From Mesorhizobium mediterraneum (lineage in GTDB: Bacteria; Pseudomonadota; Alphaproteobacteria; Rhizobiales; Rhizobiaceae), in assembly GCF_002284565.1 (NCBI RefSeq), contig NZ_NPKI01000015.1:496001-560000 (forward strand): a DNA stretch of 64,000 bases. Reading direction: 5' to 3'. Below are positions 52,510-61,547 of this stretch, piece after piece; the first letter of the stretch is position 1; every line of letters starts with the position of its first letter. The notes beneath the pieces were generated by a model. It was not told the origin of the DNA, ran no database searches, and saw nothing but the letters and a program-made list of their open reading frames with translations. The position numbers and the translations under genes are program-made.

Positions 52510-52833
52510 TTGAAGAACGTCCTCTTCGTCTGCAGCCAGAACCGCTTGCGCAGCCCGACCGCGGAACAGGTGTTTTGCGGCCGCAGGGATATCGAGGTCG
52601 CATCGGCCGGTACCAACCATGATGCCGACAACCCGTTGACGCACGACCTCGTCTCCTGGGCCGACATCATCTTCGTGATGGAAAAGGCGCACCGCGCCAA
52701 ACTGCAGAAGAAATTCAAGGCCAGCCTGAAGAAGGCTCGTGTGATCTGCCTCGATATTCCGGACGATTATGAATTTATGGACCCGGTCTTAGTTCGCCTT
52801 CTGGAAGCGCGCGTCTCGAAATATCTGGGTTGA
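52510..52833 (+). CDS. Low-molecular-weight protein tyrosine phosphatase-like protein
   Basis: 107-aa protein starting at TTG with KNVLFVCSQNRLRSPTAEQVF, a C-X5-R P-loop (CSQNRLR then Ser) of LMW phosphatases. Shorter than typical 150-aa members and lacking the usual distal DPY motif in a standard position; DPV-like DIPDDYEFMDPVLVRLL may replace it. The TTG start is inferred because the next in-frame Met would lose the P-loop. Follows a dispersed repeat after hemW. Confidence 0.75.
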   Translation: MKNVLFVCSQNRLRSPTAEQVFCGRRDIEVASAGTNHDADNPLTHDLVSWADIIFVMEKAHRAKLQKKFKASLKKARVICLDIPDDYEFMDPVLVRLLEARVSKYLG

Positions 52834-52862
52834 TGATGTGGCTGAGCGTTTTCACCGGCGCT

Positions 52863-52925
52863 TTCGTCATCCTTGGGGTCTGCGCCGCGTCGTTTCGCTC
52901 CTTGCTCTGCCCCGGGGATGACGAA
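52863..52925. repeat. Dispersed repeat type A, palindromic ends
   Basis: TTCGTCATCC and GGATGACGAA ends with a GGGGTCTGCGCCGCGTCGTTTC interior, the complement of the element at 33117-33170. Confidence 0.65.
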
Positions 52926-52971
52926 GAGAGAAGTGTCTCGGCCAATCGCGAGGTTGCGGTAGTCAAGCGTC

Positions 52972-53085
52972 GTGCTTGTGGCGGCGCTTGGCGTGATCTT
53001 TCTCGGCGTCCGCCTCACCGGAGCGAGCCGGCTCGGCGTCGCCCTTGTCGCGGCGGGCACGGTTTTGATCGCTTATGGGGTGTGA
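52972..53085 (+). pseudogene. Possible remnant of a small membrane protein
   Basis: A 37-codon frame from GTG encodes a hydrophobic stretch (VLVAALGVIFLGVRLTGASRLG, then VALVAAGTVLIAYGV) of two helices. An ATG ORF 135 bp upstream in another frame starts MMWLSVFTGAFVILGV before entering a type A repeat. The two may be pieces of one small membrane gene split by the repeat, or chance. Nothing else of note lies in 52834-53158. Confidence 0.25.
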
Positions 53086-53158
53086 GGGCGCTCCATTGCG
53101 GGAGCTTTTCGTTTCAAGGCGGGTGATGAAAATGTCGAAGCGATTGGGCATCGTCTGG

Positions 53159-53350
53159 TCAGTGCTCCATCGTGCTACCGGTCGAAGGCTCGATTTCCAG
53201 GTTGGTTGCCTTTGAAGGACGACGCTTTCGCGGCTTTTTGGCCAGGCCCGCGCCGGCTTTGGCAGGCTGGCGCTTGTCCTTTCGCGCGGCAAAGCGCTTG
53301 CGCCCTGCATAGTAGGGTTCGAAAGCGTCCTGTATCTTGAGGCTGTCCAT
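53159..53350 (-). CDS. Small basic hypothetical protein (63 aa)
   Basis: Starts MDSLKIQDAFEPYYAGRKRF and continues lysine/arginine-rich (KKPRKRRPSKAT). AGGAG-type Shine-Dalgarno about 6 bp before the ATG; an in-frame upstream Met would add a poor leader. Basic composition suggests nucleic-acid or ribosome association, but no domain is recognised. Divergent from rsmI. Confidence 0.55.
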   Translation of the reverse strand: MDSLKIQDAFEPYYAGRKRFAARKDKRQPAKAGAGLAKKPRKRRPSKATNLEIEPSTGSTMEH

Positions 53351-53517
53351 CCTGCTCCTCCCGAGATCAGGGATAAATCCGTCGGGCATGGTTTCGTTCC
53401 GTACTATGGCAAAGGCATGGCGGCCACTTCACTTCGGCGCGGGTTTTGCAACCAGGCGAGAGCCGTGGCAAACAGGGCCGAATGCATTCAAGTGTCAGAG
53501 CCTGACGGGGAACACCG

Positions 53518-54447
53518 GTGACCGGCGAGTTGGCGAAACGCAGCTATGTAATCGGCCAGACCGAGATATCAGCCCGGCCGCTCGCGCCGGCGCTCTACCT
53601 GGTGGCGACGCCGATCGGCAACCTCGCCGACATCACATTACGCGCGCTTGAAACGCTGGCCGCCGCCGATATCGTCGCCTGCGAGGACACGCGTGTCAGC
53701 CGTGTGCTGCTCGACCGCTACGGCATCCGCCGTCGCACCACTGCCTATCACGAGCACAATGCCGGCGAGGCCGGGCCGAAACTGATTGCGGCCTTGCTGG
53801 CCGGGCAGAGCGTGGCGCTGATCTCGGACGCCGGCACGCCGCTGATCTCCGATCCCGGCTACCGGCTGGTCGGCGAAGCCCTCGACCAAGGCATTCGCGT
53901 CGTGCCGATCCCCGGCCCGTCGGCGCCGCTGGCGGCGCTGACGGCGTCCGGCCTGCCCTCCGACGCATTTCTGTTTGCCGGCTTCCTGCCGGTGAAGACC
54001 GGACAGCGGCTGACGCGGCTGGAAGCGCTCAAAACCGTGCCGGCGACGCTGATCTTCTTCGAATCGCCACGCCGGCTGGCCGAGACGCTCAGCGCCATGG
54101 TCGAGGCGCTGGGTGGCGCCCGCAAGGCTGCGATCGGCCGCGAATTGACCAAGACTTTCGAGGAAATGCGGACCGGCACCTTGCGGTCGCTCGCCGAACA
54201 CTATGAGGCAGCCGACACGCCGAAGGGCGAGATCGTCATCTGCGTCGGCCCGTCGGAAGCGACGGCCGACGAGCCTGAAGACATTGATCGGCTGCTGCTT
54301 TCGCTTGCCGCCGAGATGCCGGCCTCCAAGGCGGCGGCGGAAGCCGCCAAGATGACCGGCGGCCAGAAGCAGGCGCTTTACCGGCGACTGCTTGAGCTCA
54401 AGGAGACCGGGAAGAACGGGGAGATCGGGAAAGACGGCGATGGCTGA
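53518..54447 (+). CDS. rsmI: 16S rRNA (cytidine1402-2'-O)-methyltransferase RsmI
   Basis: 309-aa tetrapyrrole-methylase-fold enzyme modifying 16S rRNA C1402. Motifs [22 protein letters not shown] near 28-50, [17 protein letters not shown] and [16 protein letters not shown] are diagnostic. GTG start; the GGGGA upstream serves as ribosome site. The C-terminal 40 residues are lysine-rich and overlap the yraN start by 8 bp. The usual rsmI-yraN pair. Confidence 0.96.
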   Translation: MTGELAKRSYVIGQTEISARPLAPALYLVATPIGNLADITLRALETLAAADIVACEDTRVSRVLLDRYGIRRRTTAYHEHNAGEAGPKLIAALLAGQSVALISDAGTPLISDPGYRLVGEALDQGIRVVPIPGPSAPLAALTASGLPSDAFLFAGFLPVKTGQRLTRLEALKTVPATLIFFESPRRLAETLSAMVEALGGARKAAIGRELTKTFEEMRTGTLRSLAEHYEAADTPKGEIVICVGPSEATADEPEDIDRLLLSLAAEMPASKAAAEAAKMTGGQKQALYRRLLELKETGKNGEIGKDGDG

Positions 54448-54817
54448 ACGCCCGGTCGCCAGCCGCCGGCAGGCCTATCGGCGCGGCCATCGCAGCGAGT
54501 GGCTGGCGGCGGCAGCATTGATGGTGAAAGGCTACCGGATACTGGCGCGCCGCCACCGCACGCGGTTCGGCGAGATCGACCTGATCGCGCGCCGCGGCGA
54601 TCTGGTGCTGTTTGTCGAAGTGAAGGCGCGCCGCACGCTGATGGAAGCGATGGAGGCTGTTCGCTACGAATCGGAGCGCCGCATCGAAAGCGCAGCCGAC
54701 CTCTGGCTGTCGCGCCAATCCGACTATGGGAGATTGTCGGCGCGCTTCGACATGGTGGCGGTGCTGCCCTGGCGCTGGCCGGTGCATGTCGAGAATGTTT
54801 TCTACGGACGAAACTAG
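54440..54817 (+). CDS. yraN: YraN-family (UPF0102) putative nuclease-fold protein
   Basis: 125-aa UPF0102 protein with a predicted endonuclease-like fold: [58 protein letters not shown] contains the GEIDLIA...FVEVK core (catalytic Asp/Glu/Lys as in restriction-like nucleases). Function unknown; may resolve Holliday-like structures. Translationally linked to rsmI. Confidence 0.93.
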   Translation: MAERPVASRRQAYRRGHRSEWLAAAALMVKGYRILARRHRTRFGEIDLIARRGDLVLFVEVKARRTLMEAMEAVRYESERRIESAADLWLSRQSDYGRLSARFDMVAVLPWRWPVHVENVFYGRN

Positions 54818-54980
54818 CTCAGGATTCATTGATCAGCGCCAGAATGTAACAGTAGCCGCAACACTTATCGCCGGGAAGAACGTGTGGGCGCTACCGTCGC
54901 GCGCGTAACTGCTATTCGCCCATTGCTTGGGAAAGTACCGGCCCCTGTCCTTAAGAGGGAACTGCACTAGTTTAGGCGAA

Positions 54981-54996
54981 TGGGACGTGCGCTGCA
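54981..54996 (+). promoter_or_regulatory. Candidate sigma-54 promoter upstream of dctP
   Basis: TGGGACGTGCGCTGCA matches TGGCACG-N4-TTGCA at 10 of 12 defined positions, keeping the essential -24 GG and -12 GC at 10-bp spacing. It lies 74 bp before the dctP ATG. No sigma-54 activator gene is adjacent, so it stays a candidate. Confidence 0.4.
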
Positions 54997-55069
54997 ATTT
55001 TTGCTGGGCCGTCTTTGAGTAGTATTGTCGGACGTGGGCTTGAAAAGCCGACACCTTCGGGAGGAACCG

Positions 55070-56212
55070 ATGACCAAAGCAAGGATCCAGACACGGAATA
55101 TGACGTCGCGCCGCAAGTTTCTTGGCGAGGCGGCCGTGGCAGCTGCGGCGATCGTTGCCGCGCCGAGCGTCGTCAAGGCACAGGGGCCGGTCAGCATGCG
55201 CTGGCAGAGCACATGGCCTTCCAAGGATATCTTTCACGAATTCGCGCTCGATTTCGCCAAGAAGGTCAACGACATGACCGGCGGCGACCTGAAGATCGAG
55301 GTGCTGCCGGCGGGCGCCGTGGTGCCGGCCTTCGGCCTGCTTGACGCGGTGTCGCAAGGAACGCTCGACGGCGGCCACGGCGTGGTCGTCTATCACTATG
55401 GCAAACAGTCGGCGCTGGCGCTGTGGGGTTCCGGTCCGGGCTTCGCCATGGATGCCAATATGCTGCTCGCCTGGCACAAATACGGCGGCGGCAAGGAGCT
55501 GCTCGCAAAGCTCTACGAATCCATCGGCGCCAATGTCGTTTCGTTCCTCTACGGGCCGATGCCGACGCAGCCGCTCGGCTGGTTCAAGAAGCCGGTGGCG
55601 AAGGCCGAGGATCTCCAGGGCCTGAAATTCCGCACCGTCGGCATCTCGATCGACGTCTTCACCGCGCTCGGTGCCGCAGTCAACGCGCTGCCGGCCGGCG
55701 AGATCGTCGCGGCTCTGGATCGCGGCCTGATCGACGCGGCCGAGTTCAACAACGCCTCGTCCGATCGGGTCCTCGGCTTCCCGGACGTCTCCAAGATCTG
55801 CATGCTGCAAAGCTATCACCAGAATGCCGAGCAGTTCGAGATCTTGTTCAACCGGGCGAAATACGACGCCTTGCCTGACCAGATGAAGGCCATCATCACC
55901 AATGCGGTCGAGGCAGCCTCGCAGGACATGCACTGGAAGGCGATCGACCGCTATTCGAAAGACTATGTGGAGATGCAGACGACCGACAAGGTCAAATTCT
56001 ACAAGACGCCGGAGGCGATCCTCAAGAAACAATTGGAGGTCTACGACGAGGTCGTGAAGAAGAAGGCGGCGGAAAACCCGGCTTTCAAGGAAATCATCCT
56101 CTCCCAGATCGCCTTTGCCGAGCGGGCAACGCGGTGGGAGCAGGACACCGTCGTCGGCCGGCTGGCGTTCGATCACTACTTCGGACAGGGCGGTGTGGCG
56201 AAGGAGTTCTGA
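55070..56212 (+). CDS. TRAP transporter solute-binding protein DctP-like, Tat-exported
   Basis: 380-aa DctP-family receptor. TSRRKFLGEAAVAAAAIVAAPSVVKAQ is a twin-arginine signal. Mature features include SMRWQSTWPSKDIFHEFALDFAKKV and YGPMPTQPLGWFKKPVAKAEDLQGLKFRTVGI with the conserved arginine that binds carboxylate ligands, and EFNNASSDRVLGFPDVSK. GAGG lies 5 bp before the ATG. Related to the subfamily binding monocarboxylates or keto acids as lactate or 2-oxo acids, by resemblance only. First gene of the dctPQM operon. Confidence 0.92.
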   Translation: MTKARIQTRNMTSRRKFLGEAAVAAAAIVAAPSVVKAQGPVSMRWQSTWPSKDIFHEFALDFAKKVNDMTGGDLKIEVLPAGAVVPAFGLLDAVSQGTLDGGHGVVVYHYGKQSALALWGSGPGFAMDANMLLAWHKYGGGKELLAKLYESIGANVVSFLYGPMPTQPLGWFKKPVAKAEDLQGLKFRTVGISIDVFTALGAAVNALPAGEIVAALDRGLIDAAEFNNASSDRVLGFPDVSKICMLQSYHQNAEQFEILFNRAKYDALPDQMKAIITNAVEAASQDMHWKAIDRYSKDYVEMQTTDKVKFYKTPEAILKKQLEVYDEVVKKKAAENPAFKEIILSQIAFAERATRWEQDTVVGRLAFDHYFGQGGVAKEF

Positions 56213-56226
56213 CCCGTGAGTTCGGG

Positions 56227-56252
56227 CATCACCGGGCAGCGTCCCGGTGATG
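56227..56252 (+). terminator. Intercistronic stem-loop between dctP and dctQ
   Basis: Perfect 10-bp stem (CATCACCGGG with its complement, 11 bp counting the flanking G-C) around a 6-nt loop, 14 bp after the dctP stop, with no T-tract. Likely protects dctP mRNA from 3' decay or partially terminates, giving more receptor than permease. Confidence 0.7.
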
Positions 56253-56287
56253 CTTCTGACCAAGGTACCCGTCATCCGGGGGCGCGC

Positions 56288-56956
56288 ATGAACGTCCAGC
56301 ATTTCCTGAATACAGTCGATGCAATCAGCACGTGGGTCGGCAAGGCCGCGGCGTGGCTTATCATCGGGCTGATGACGCTGGTCTGCGTCGAGGTCTTCAA
56401 GCGCTACATCCTGAACATGCCCACGGCGTGGATATTCGACGCCAGCAACATGTTCTACGGCTCGCTGTTCATGCTCGCCGGAGCCTATGCGCTGGCGCAG
56501 AATGCACATGTGCGCGGCGACTTTCTATACAGCTCGATGCGGCCCCGCACCCAAGCCGCGCTCGATCTGTTGTTGTATGTGGTTTTCTTCCTGCCGGGGA
56601 TCGCGGCCCTCGTCTATGCAGGCTACGACTATGCCGCGATTTCATGGCGGATCGGGGAGCATTCGACCGTGACAGCGGAGGGTCCGCCGATCTACCACTT
56701 CAAGTCGGTCATTCCGTTGGCCGGCGCCTTGGTGATGCTCCAGGGTGTGGCCGAGATAGTGCGCTGCATCGTCTGTCTCAGGGCCGGGCAATGGCCCAGC
56801 CGGCGCAAGGACGTTGCGGAGATCGACGTCGTGGAGGAACAGCTCGCGCTCAGCGAATATGTGGATGAAGAGACGCGTAAGACCGCGATCGAGCGCGCGC
56901 AAAAGATAGACGAGCAAGCGCGCCAGCGCGGAATGGGTGGAGACCTGCAGAGTTGA
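56288..56956 (+). CDS. TRAP transporter small permease DctQ-like
   Basis: 222-aa inner-membrane subunit with four helices (WLIIGLMTLVCVEVFKRYIL, SNMFYGSLFMLAGAYALAQNAHVRGDFLY, LLLYVVFFLPGIAALVYAGYDYA). Family pattern GAYALAQNAHVRGD matches DctQ. The ATG chosen sits after the intercistronic hairpin; a GTG at 56216, with AAGGAG upstream, would put the hairpin inside the coding region and give 246 aa, so it is less likely but open. C-terminus charged, unusual for the family. Confidence 0.85.
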   Translation: MNVQHFLNTVDAISTWVGKAAAWLIIGLMTLVCVEVFKRYILNMPTAWIFDASNMFYGSLFMLAGAYALAQNAHVRGDFLYSSMRPRTQAALDLLLYVVFFLPGIAALVYAGYDYAAISWRIGEHSTVTAEGPPIYHFKSVIPLAGALVMLQGVAEIVRCIVCLRAGQWPSRRKDVAEIDVVEEQLALSEYVDEETRKTAIERAQKIDEQARQRGMGGDLQS

Positions 56957-58704
56957 GCGATCCAGCCCTCGGACTCACGATGCTCATGCTCATCGTGGTC
57001 GTCATAGTCATGGGTTTCCCGACAGCCTTCACGCTGATGGGCCTTGGCATGTTCTTCGGGTTCTACGCGTTCTACAACCCTGCGGAGCACTGGATCGACA
57101 ACCGCGTCTTCGATCTGATGGTCCAGCGCACCTATGGGGCAATGACCAACGACGTCCTGATCTCCATCCCGCTTTTCGTGCTCATGGGATACGTGATGGA
57201 ACGCGGGGCGCTGGTCGACAAGATGTTCTACAGCATCCAGCTTTCGTTCCGACGAGTACCAGCGTCGCTGGCCATCGCTACGCTCATTGTCTGCACCTTC
57301 TGGGGCATCGCCAGTGGCCTTGTCGGCGCTGTTGTGGTTTTGATGGGGGTGATTGCCTTCAATCCGATGCTGCGTGCCGGATACGATGTGAAGCTCGCTT
57401 CCGGCGTGATCACCGCGGGCGGCACGCTGGGCATCCTGATCCCGCCGTCAGTCATGATCATCGTCTATGCGGCAGTTGCAGGCCAGTCCGTCGTGAAGCT
57501 CTACGCTGCGGCGATGTTCCCCGGTTTTTTCCTCGCCTTCCTCTATCTCGTCTACATTCTTGGCTGGGCGACAATCAGTCCGAAGATCGCCCCGCCTTTG
57601 CCGGAGAATCAAACAAAGGTTCCGGTGCCTGCGTGGATGGGGAGCCTTCAGACAGTTTACTCGCGCAACATGCTTGTTGGACTTCTTTCCGCCTTGTTCT
57701 CGCCGTCCAGGGCGATGGCGCTCGAGACGGAGAACGGACGCCTCACATATTGGGAGCTGTTCAAGAATTTCTGCGCTGCGCTGGTGCCCCTCGCCTTGAC
57801 AGCACTCACCCTCCTGCTGGTGTGGTGGTATGTCGTCATCCATCCGCAGGCATCGGCCGACGTCGAAGCTCCAGAGGGATTGGAGCAGCTCGGCGCTCCG
57901 GCGGTGGAGGAACTCGGCGCACCCGCAGTGGACGCAGGGCCGGCAACCAGCTTCTACGCCACCTTCGGCATCATCGCGGCACTCGCCGCAGTGGTGCTCG
58001 TCCGTTACTACCGGAACATGACTGCCGAACGGCTCGAGGTCGTAAAGCTCCTGGTCTCGTCGGTCATGCCGCTGGCCATACTTACTGTCGTCGTGCTCGG
58101 CGTCATCCTGTTCGGAATCACGACGGCGACCGAGTCCGCGGCAGTCGGCGCCGCTGGTGCCTTTCTGCTGGCGTTACAGGCGCGAACGCTCGACTGGAAG
58201 CGCATCAAGGAAGCAGTGTTCCTGACGGCCAAGACCACAGCCATGGTTTGCTGGCTCTTTGTCGGCTCGGCGCTGTTCTCCGCCGTTTTTGCGATCCTCG
58301 GCGGCCAGGCACTTCTCGAGCAATGGGTGCTCGCGCTCGACCTGACGCCCGTGCAATTCATGATCCTGTCGCAGGCGATCATCTTCATTCTCGGCTGGCC
58401 GCTCGAATGGACCGAGATCATCATCATCTTCGTGCCGATCTTCCTACCGATGCTGACGCACTTCGACATCGATCCGGTTCTCTGGGGCGTTCTCGTTTTC
58501 GTCAATCTGCAGGCGGCGTTCCTGTCACCTCCGGTCGCGATGTCGGCCTACTATCTCAAGGGCGTTTCGCCCCCGCATGTCACGCTCAACCAGATATTCG
58601 CCGGGATGATGCCCTACATGCTGATCGTCATCCTCTGCATGGTCCTCATGTATATCTGGCCCGGCATGGCGCTCTGGCTTCCGAATTATCTTTACGGCAG
58701 CTGA
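56953..58704 (+). CDS. TRAP transporter large permease DctM-like, with long insertion
   Basis: 583-aa transport subunit, about 150 residues longer than standard DctM (about 430). The usual motifs flank the insert: IPLFVLMGYVMERGALVDKMF near 72-90, GTLGILIPPSVMIIVYA at 158-174, GITTATESAAVGAAGA at 388-403 and GWPLEWTEIIIIFVPI near the end. Residues about 212-370 add hydrophobic helices plus a LGAPAVEELGAPAVD repeat. TTG start overlaps the dctQ stop by 4 bp. Such enlarged DctM proteins are known; the role of the insert is not. Confidence 0.9.
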   Translation: MSDPALGLTMLMLIVVVIVMGFPTAFTLMGLGMFFGFYAFYNPAEHWIDNRVFDLMVQRTYGAMTNDVLISIPLFVLMGYVMERGALVDKMFYSIQLSFRRVPASLAIATLIVCTFWGIASGLVGAVVVLMGVIAFNPMLRAGYDVKLASGVITAGGTLGILIPPSVMIIVYAAVAGQSVVKLYAAAMFPGFFLAFLYLVYILGWATISPKIAPPLPENQTKVPVPAWMGSLQTVYSRNMLVGLLSALFSPSRAMALETENGRLTYWELFKNFCAALVPLALTALTLLLVWWYVVIHPQASADVEAPEGLEQLGAPAVEELGAPAVDAGPATSFYATFGIIAALAAVVLVRYYRNMTAERLEVVKLLVSSVMPLAILTVVVLGVILFGITTATESAAVGAAGAFLLALQARTLDWKRIKEAVFLTAKTTAMVCWLFVGSALFSAVFAILGGQALLEQWVLALDLTPVQFMILSQAIIFILGWPLEWTEIIIIFVPIFLPMLTHFDIDPVLWGVLVFVNLQAAFLSPPVAMSAYYLKGVSPPHVTLNQIFAGMMPYMLIVILCMVLMYIWPGMALWLPNYLYGS

Positions 58705-58881
58705 GAAGACTCCGCCATTTCCGGACTTTTGCGATCGCAGCGCGAAGGTTTCTTCCCGGGGAGATAATGCCGACTTTCAAACGCCAGTTGACTTTCGGCG
58801 ACAGGCGCCGATTCTCAAGGTCAAGGCGGCCTGCCGAGCAACATGCCGCCCGAACGATCAGAACGATGATCGAGAGCAGCT

Positions 58882-60915
58882 TTGACCCTGGTCAATCCGC
58901 CGAGCCTTGTTCTAAACGGTGTCGAGTTCGATTTCGACGCCGGTCTCCTGCACGGCGAGCATGGTGAAGATGTCCCGCTGAGGCCTCAATCGCTCGCGGT
59001 GCTGAAGCATCTGGTCGCCAACGCCAACCGTGTTGTGACCAAGGAGGAGCTCCTGGACACCGTCTGGCCCGGCATCGCGGTGACGGAAAACAGCCTTTCC
59101 CAGTGCATCAGCGAAATCAGGAAAGCCATCGGCGACGAGAAGCAGAGCCTGCTAAAGACAGTTGCGCGACGGGGATATCGCTTTGTCCCCGAAACCGAAG
59201 CGCCCGGCATACCGCACGATTCCTACCCGCAGATTTACGGCACTGCCTCTTCTGATCCGCGCGAAATTAAAGCCCGGCGCGGCCTGATGTTTGTAGTCGC
59301 TGTACTGGCGATCGCTGCCGCAGTCGCGGTGTTCATCTGGAGGCCCACATTTGAAACGGAAGTGCCGACCTCCCTGTCGATCGCGGTTCTGCCGTTCGCA
59401 AATCTCAGCGAAGCCGAGGCACAGGCTTATCTTGCCAACGGTTTCGCGGACGATCTGACGACAGAGCTGGCGCGCGTTCCCGGCCTGTTCGTGGTCTCGC
59501 GCAATGCCGCGCGTGCATATCGCAACAGCGGTCTGCCGCAGGCGAAGATCGCAAAAGAGCTCGGCGTCCGCTATCTGCTGGAGGGCTCCGTTCGACGTCT
59601 CGGCGATGAGGTGCGCATCAATGCGCATTTGGTCGATGCCTCGACGGTTGGGCAGATCTGGGCCGAGCGGTTCGAAGGTCCATTCACCGACGTGTTCAAG
59701 CTCCAGGATCAGGTGATCGGTCAAATTATCGCCGCGCTGCAGCTGAAGCTCATCCCGGGAAAAGCAAACCTCGCCGTGTCCGGTGATACTGACGACCCGG
59801 AAGCTTACCAGGCGTTTCGACGCGCCATCGAGGCGCGACGAAAGGATACACCATCGGGCACGGTGGAAGCATCGGGCTACCTTCGCCAAGCCTTGGCGCT
59901 GGACGCCGATTTCGGCGCGGCGGCCGCGGAATTGGCGTGGCTCCACTGGGACGCCGACGAGGTAAGGAGGCAAGCTCTCGGGATCAGTTGGACCGAAATC
60001 GACGACGAGCTCTATGGCAGTCTGGCCATCGCTGCCGGAAATCCGTCTCCCGGTTACTATCAGCTGATTTCCGAACTTCTGGTCCGAGAGCATAGGTCCG
60101 ACGAGGCGGTGGCTGCCCTGCAAAAGGCGATAGCGCTCGACCCGAGCGATTCCTGGACCTACGAAGGGCTGAGCCAGGCCCTCAACTTCAACGGCAGGCC
60201 GGCCGAGGGGCGAGCCTTTCTCGAGGCGGCCTTACGCGTCGATCCCGGATGGACGGAGTGGCGACACTACCAGGCTGGCTTGGCGGCGTTCGGCCAAGGC
60301 CGCTACGAGGAGGCGGTCGCGCAGCTTAAGCAGGTCGATGTCCGCTCCCCCAATCCGTGGACGAAGTTCTACGGCCTGCATGTTCTTGTCGCGGCGCTTG
60401 CGCATCTCGATCGCCTGCCGGAAGCGGCCTCGGCCCTAGGGCAGCTCCGACGCGTGCTGTCGGACATGCAAGAGGGGCAGCCCAACCTGCTGATCGCGCA
60501 GCAGTTCTTCGTCTACAAGCGGCCGCAGGACATCGCTCGCCTGCTCGATGGCTTGAGGAAGGCGGGGGTTTCCGAGCTTCCCGCCGGAATGGAGCCGGAA
60601 TCCGCGAAACGGATGAACGGCGTCGACATCGGGAATCTCATAATCGGACACGAGCTGACGGGACGCCAGATTCTGCCCAATGTCTCAGCCTACCATGCTG
60701 TGGTTGCGGCAGACGGCAGCGTGACCAGAACAGTTGGTGAGGAGGTCGTGACCGGTCAGATGTGGGTGCAGGGCGACAGCTTGTGCAGCGCATATCCGCG
60801 TAAACTGACAGGCTGTGGCGCTGTGTTCCGCAACCTGAGCGGCATATCTGGAGCCACGAAGGAATACATACTTCTGTCTCGCTTCAAGCGTTACGAATTC
60901 TCGGTGACGAAGTAG
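58882..60915 (+). CDS. Membrane-anchored winged-helix (OmpR/ToxR-type) regulator with TPR region
   Basis: 677-aa one-component regulator in the CadC/ToxR style. Residues 8-105 are an OmpR-type winged helix (LRPQSLAVLKHLVANANRVVTKEELLDTVWPG, TVARRGYRFVPE). One transmembrane helix lies near 134-153. The periplasmic side has a TolB/FlgO-like part (IAVLPFANLSEAEAQAYLANGFADDL) and TPR-like repeats (about 330-520). A non-ATG (TTG) start is inferred because the winged helix begins just after it. 177 bp after dctM on the same strand; may control the TRAP operon, unproven. Confidence 0.85.
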   Translation: MTLVNPPSLVLNGVEFDFDAGLLHGEHGEDVPLRPQSLAVLKHLVANANRVVTKEELLDTVWPGIAVTENSLSQCISEIRKAIGDEKQSLLKTVARRGYRFVPETEAPGIPHDSYPQIYGTASSDPREIKARRGLMFVVAVLAIAAAVAVFIWRPTFETEVPTSLSIAVLPFANLSEAEAQAYLANGFADDLTTELARVPGLFVVSRNAARAYRNSGLPQAKIAKELGVRYLLEGSVRRLGDEVRINAHLVDASTVGQIWAERFEGPFTDVFKLQDQVIGQIIAALQLKLIPGKANLAVSGDTDDPEAYQAFRRAIEARRKDTPSGTVEASGYLRQALALDADFGAAAAELAWLHWDADEVRRQALGISWTEIDDELYGSLAIAAGNPSPGYYQLISELLVREHRSDEAVAALQKAIALDPSDSWTYEGLSQALNFNGRPAEGRAFLEAALRVDPGWTEWRHYQAGLAAFGQGRYEEAVAQLKQVDVRSPNPWTKFYGLHVLVAALAHLDRLPEAASALGQLRRVLSDMQEGQPNLLIAQQFFVYKRPQDIARLLDGLRKAGVSELPAGMEPESAKRMNGVDIGNLIIGHELTGRQILPNVSAYHAVVAADGSVTRTVGEEVVTGQMWVQGDSLCSAYPRKLTGCGAVFRNLSGISGATKEYILLSRFKRYEFSVTK

Positions 60916-60932
60916 CAGCAACTTCGCCGCGC

Positions 60933-61259
60933 CTACGGCGGCCATGAGAGATTGAGGTCCATTTCGCTCATGCCTTCGGTACCGTAGGGGCCACACTGCT
61001 TCAATGCGTCAGCGAAATCCTTGGCTAAGGCCTTGAACGTCTCGGTCTGTGGCGCAACGTCGACGATTTCGATGGCACTGACTTGACCCTCGCGCGTGAA
61101 GCTGACGTGGACATCGGCGCTGAAGCTGATTCCGCGCATCGCCGTCTGCGTAGGCCAGCAGCTTGCTGCCCGTTCGAGAATGTGACGGCTCAGACCATCA
61201 CCAGCGGACGCGGTGGTCGCCGCGCCGATCACGAGAATTCCCAAGATGCGGTTGATCAT
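60933..61259 (-). CDS. Small secreted protein with TonB/TolA-C-like domain
   Basis: 108-aa protein with a Sec signal (MINRILGILVIGAATTASAG). The mature part (ILERAASCWPTQTAMRGISF, then VHVSFTREGQVSAIEIVDVA) resembles the TolA C-terminal/TonB-like fold in pattern and holds two cysteines that could pair. No specific function. Convergent with the regulator gene, 17 bp apart. Confidence 0.6.
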   Translation of the reverse strand: MINRILGILVIGAATTASAGDGLSRHILERAASCWPTQTAMRGISFSADVHVSFTREGQVSAIEIVDVAPQTETFKALAKDFADALKQCGPYGTEGMSEMDLNLSWPP

Positions 61260-61291
61260 CTTTTATCTCCTCAGTTCGACGCCCGAACCGT

Positions 61292-61319
61292 GTGGGGACG
61301 GCTTGGTGGGGACGGCTTG
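61292..61319. repeat. 14-bp tandem duplication
   Basis: GTGGGGACGGCTTG repeated head-to-tail in the 288-bp gap between the small secreted gene and uppP. Nothing else recognised in that gap. Confidence 0.6.
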
Positions 61320-61547
61320 TGAGAGAGAACGCGAGGGGTCGTTCGAAGTCATGAAATCGACGTGAAAAAGTTCTGAAGAGTGGTGAACGCAGTCGATTTT
61401 GGCTACGGAATGCACGCAAGCGGCAAGAACGATCCTGCGAGGTCGGCATGGGTCGGGGGCAGGTCTACGTTGGTCGTCCCCACCATCAACGGCATTGCTA
61501 CGCCAACGAGCAAATAGAGCCTTGGGCGATAAATTAACTGTGCCGCC

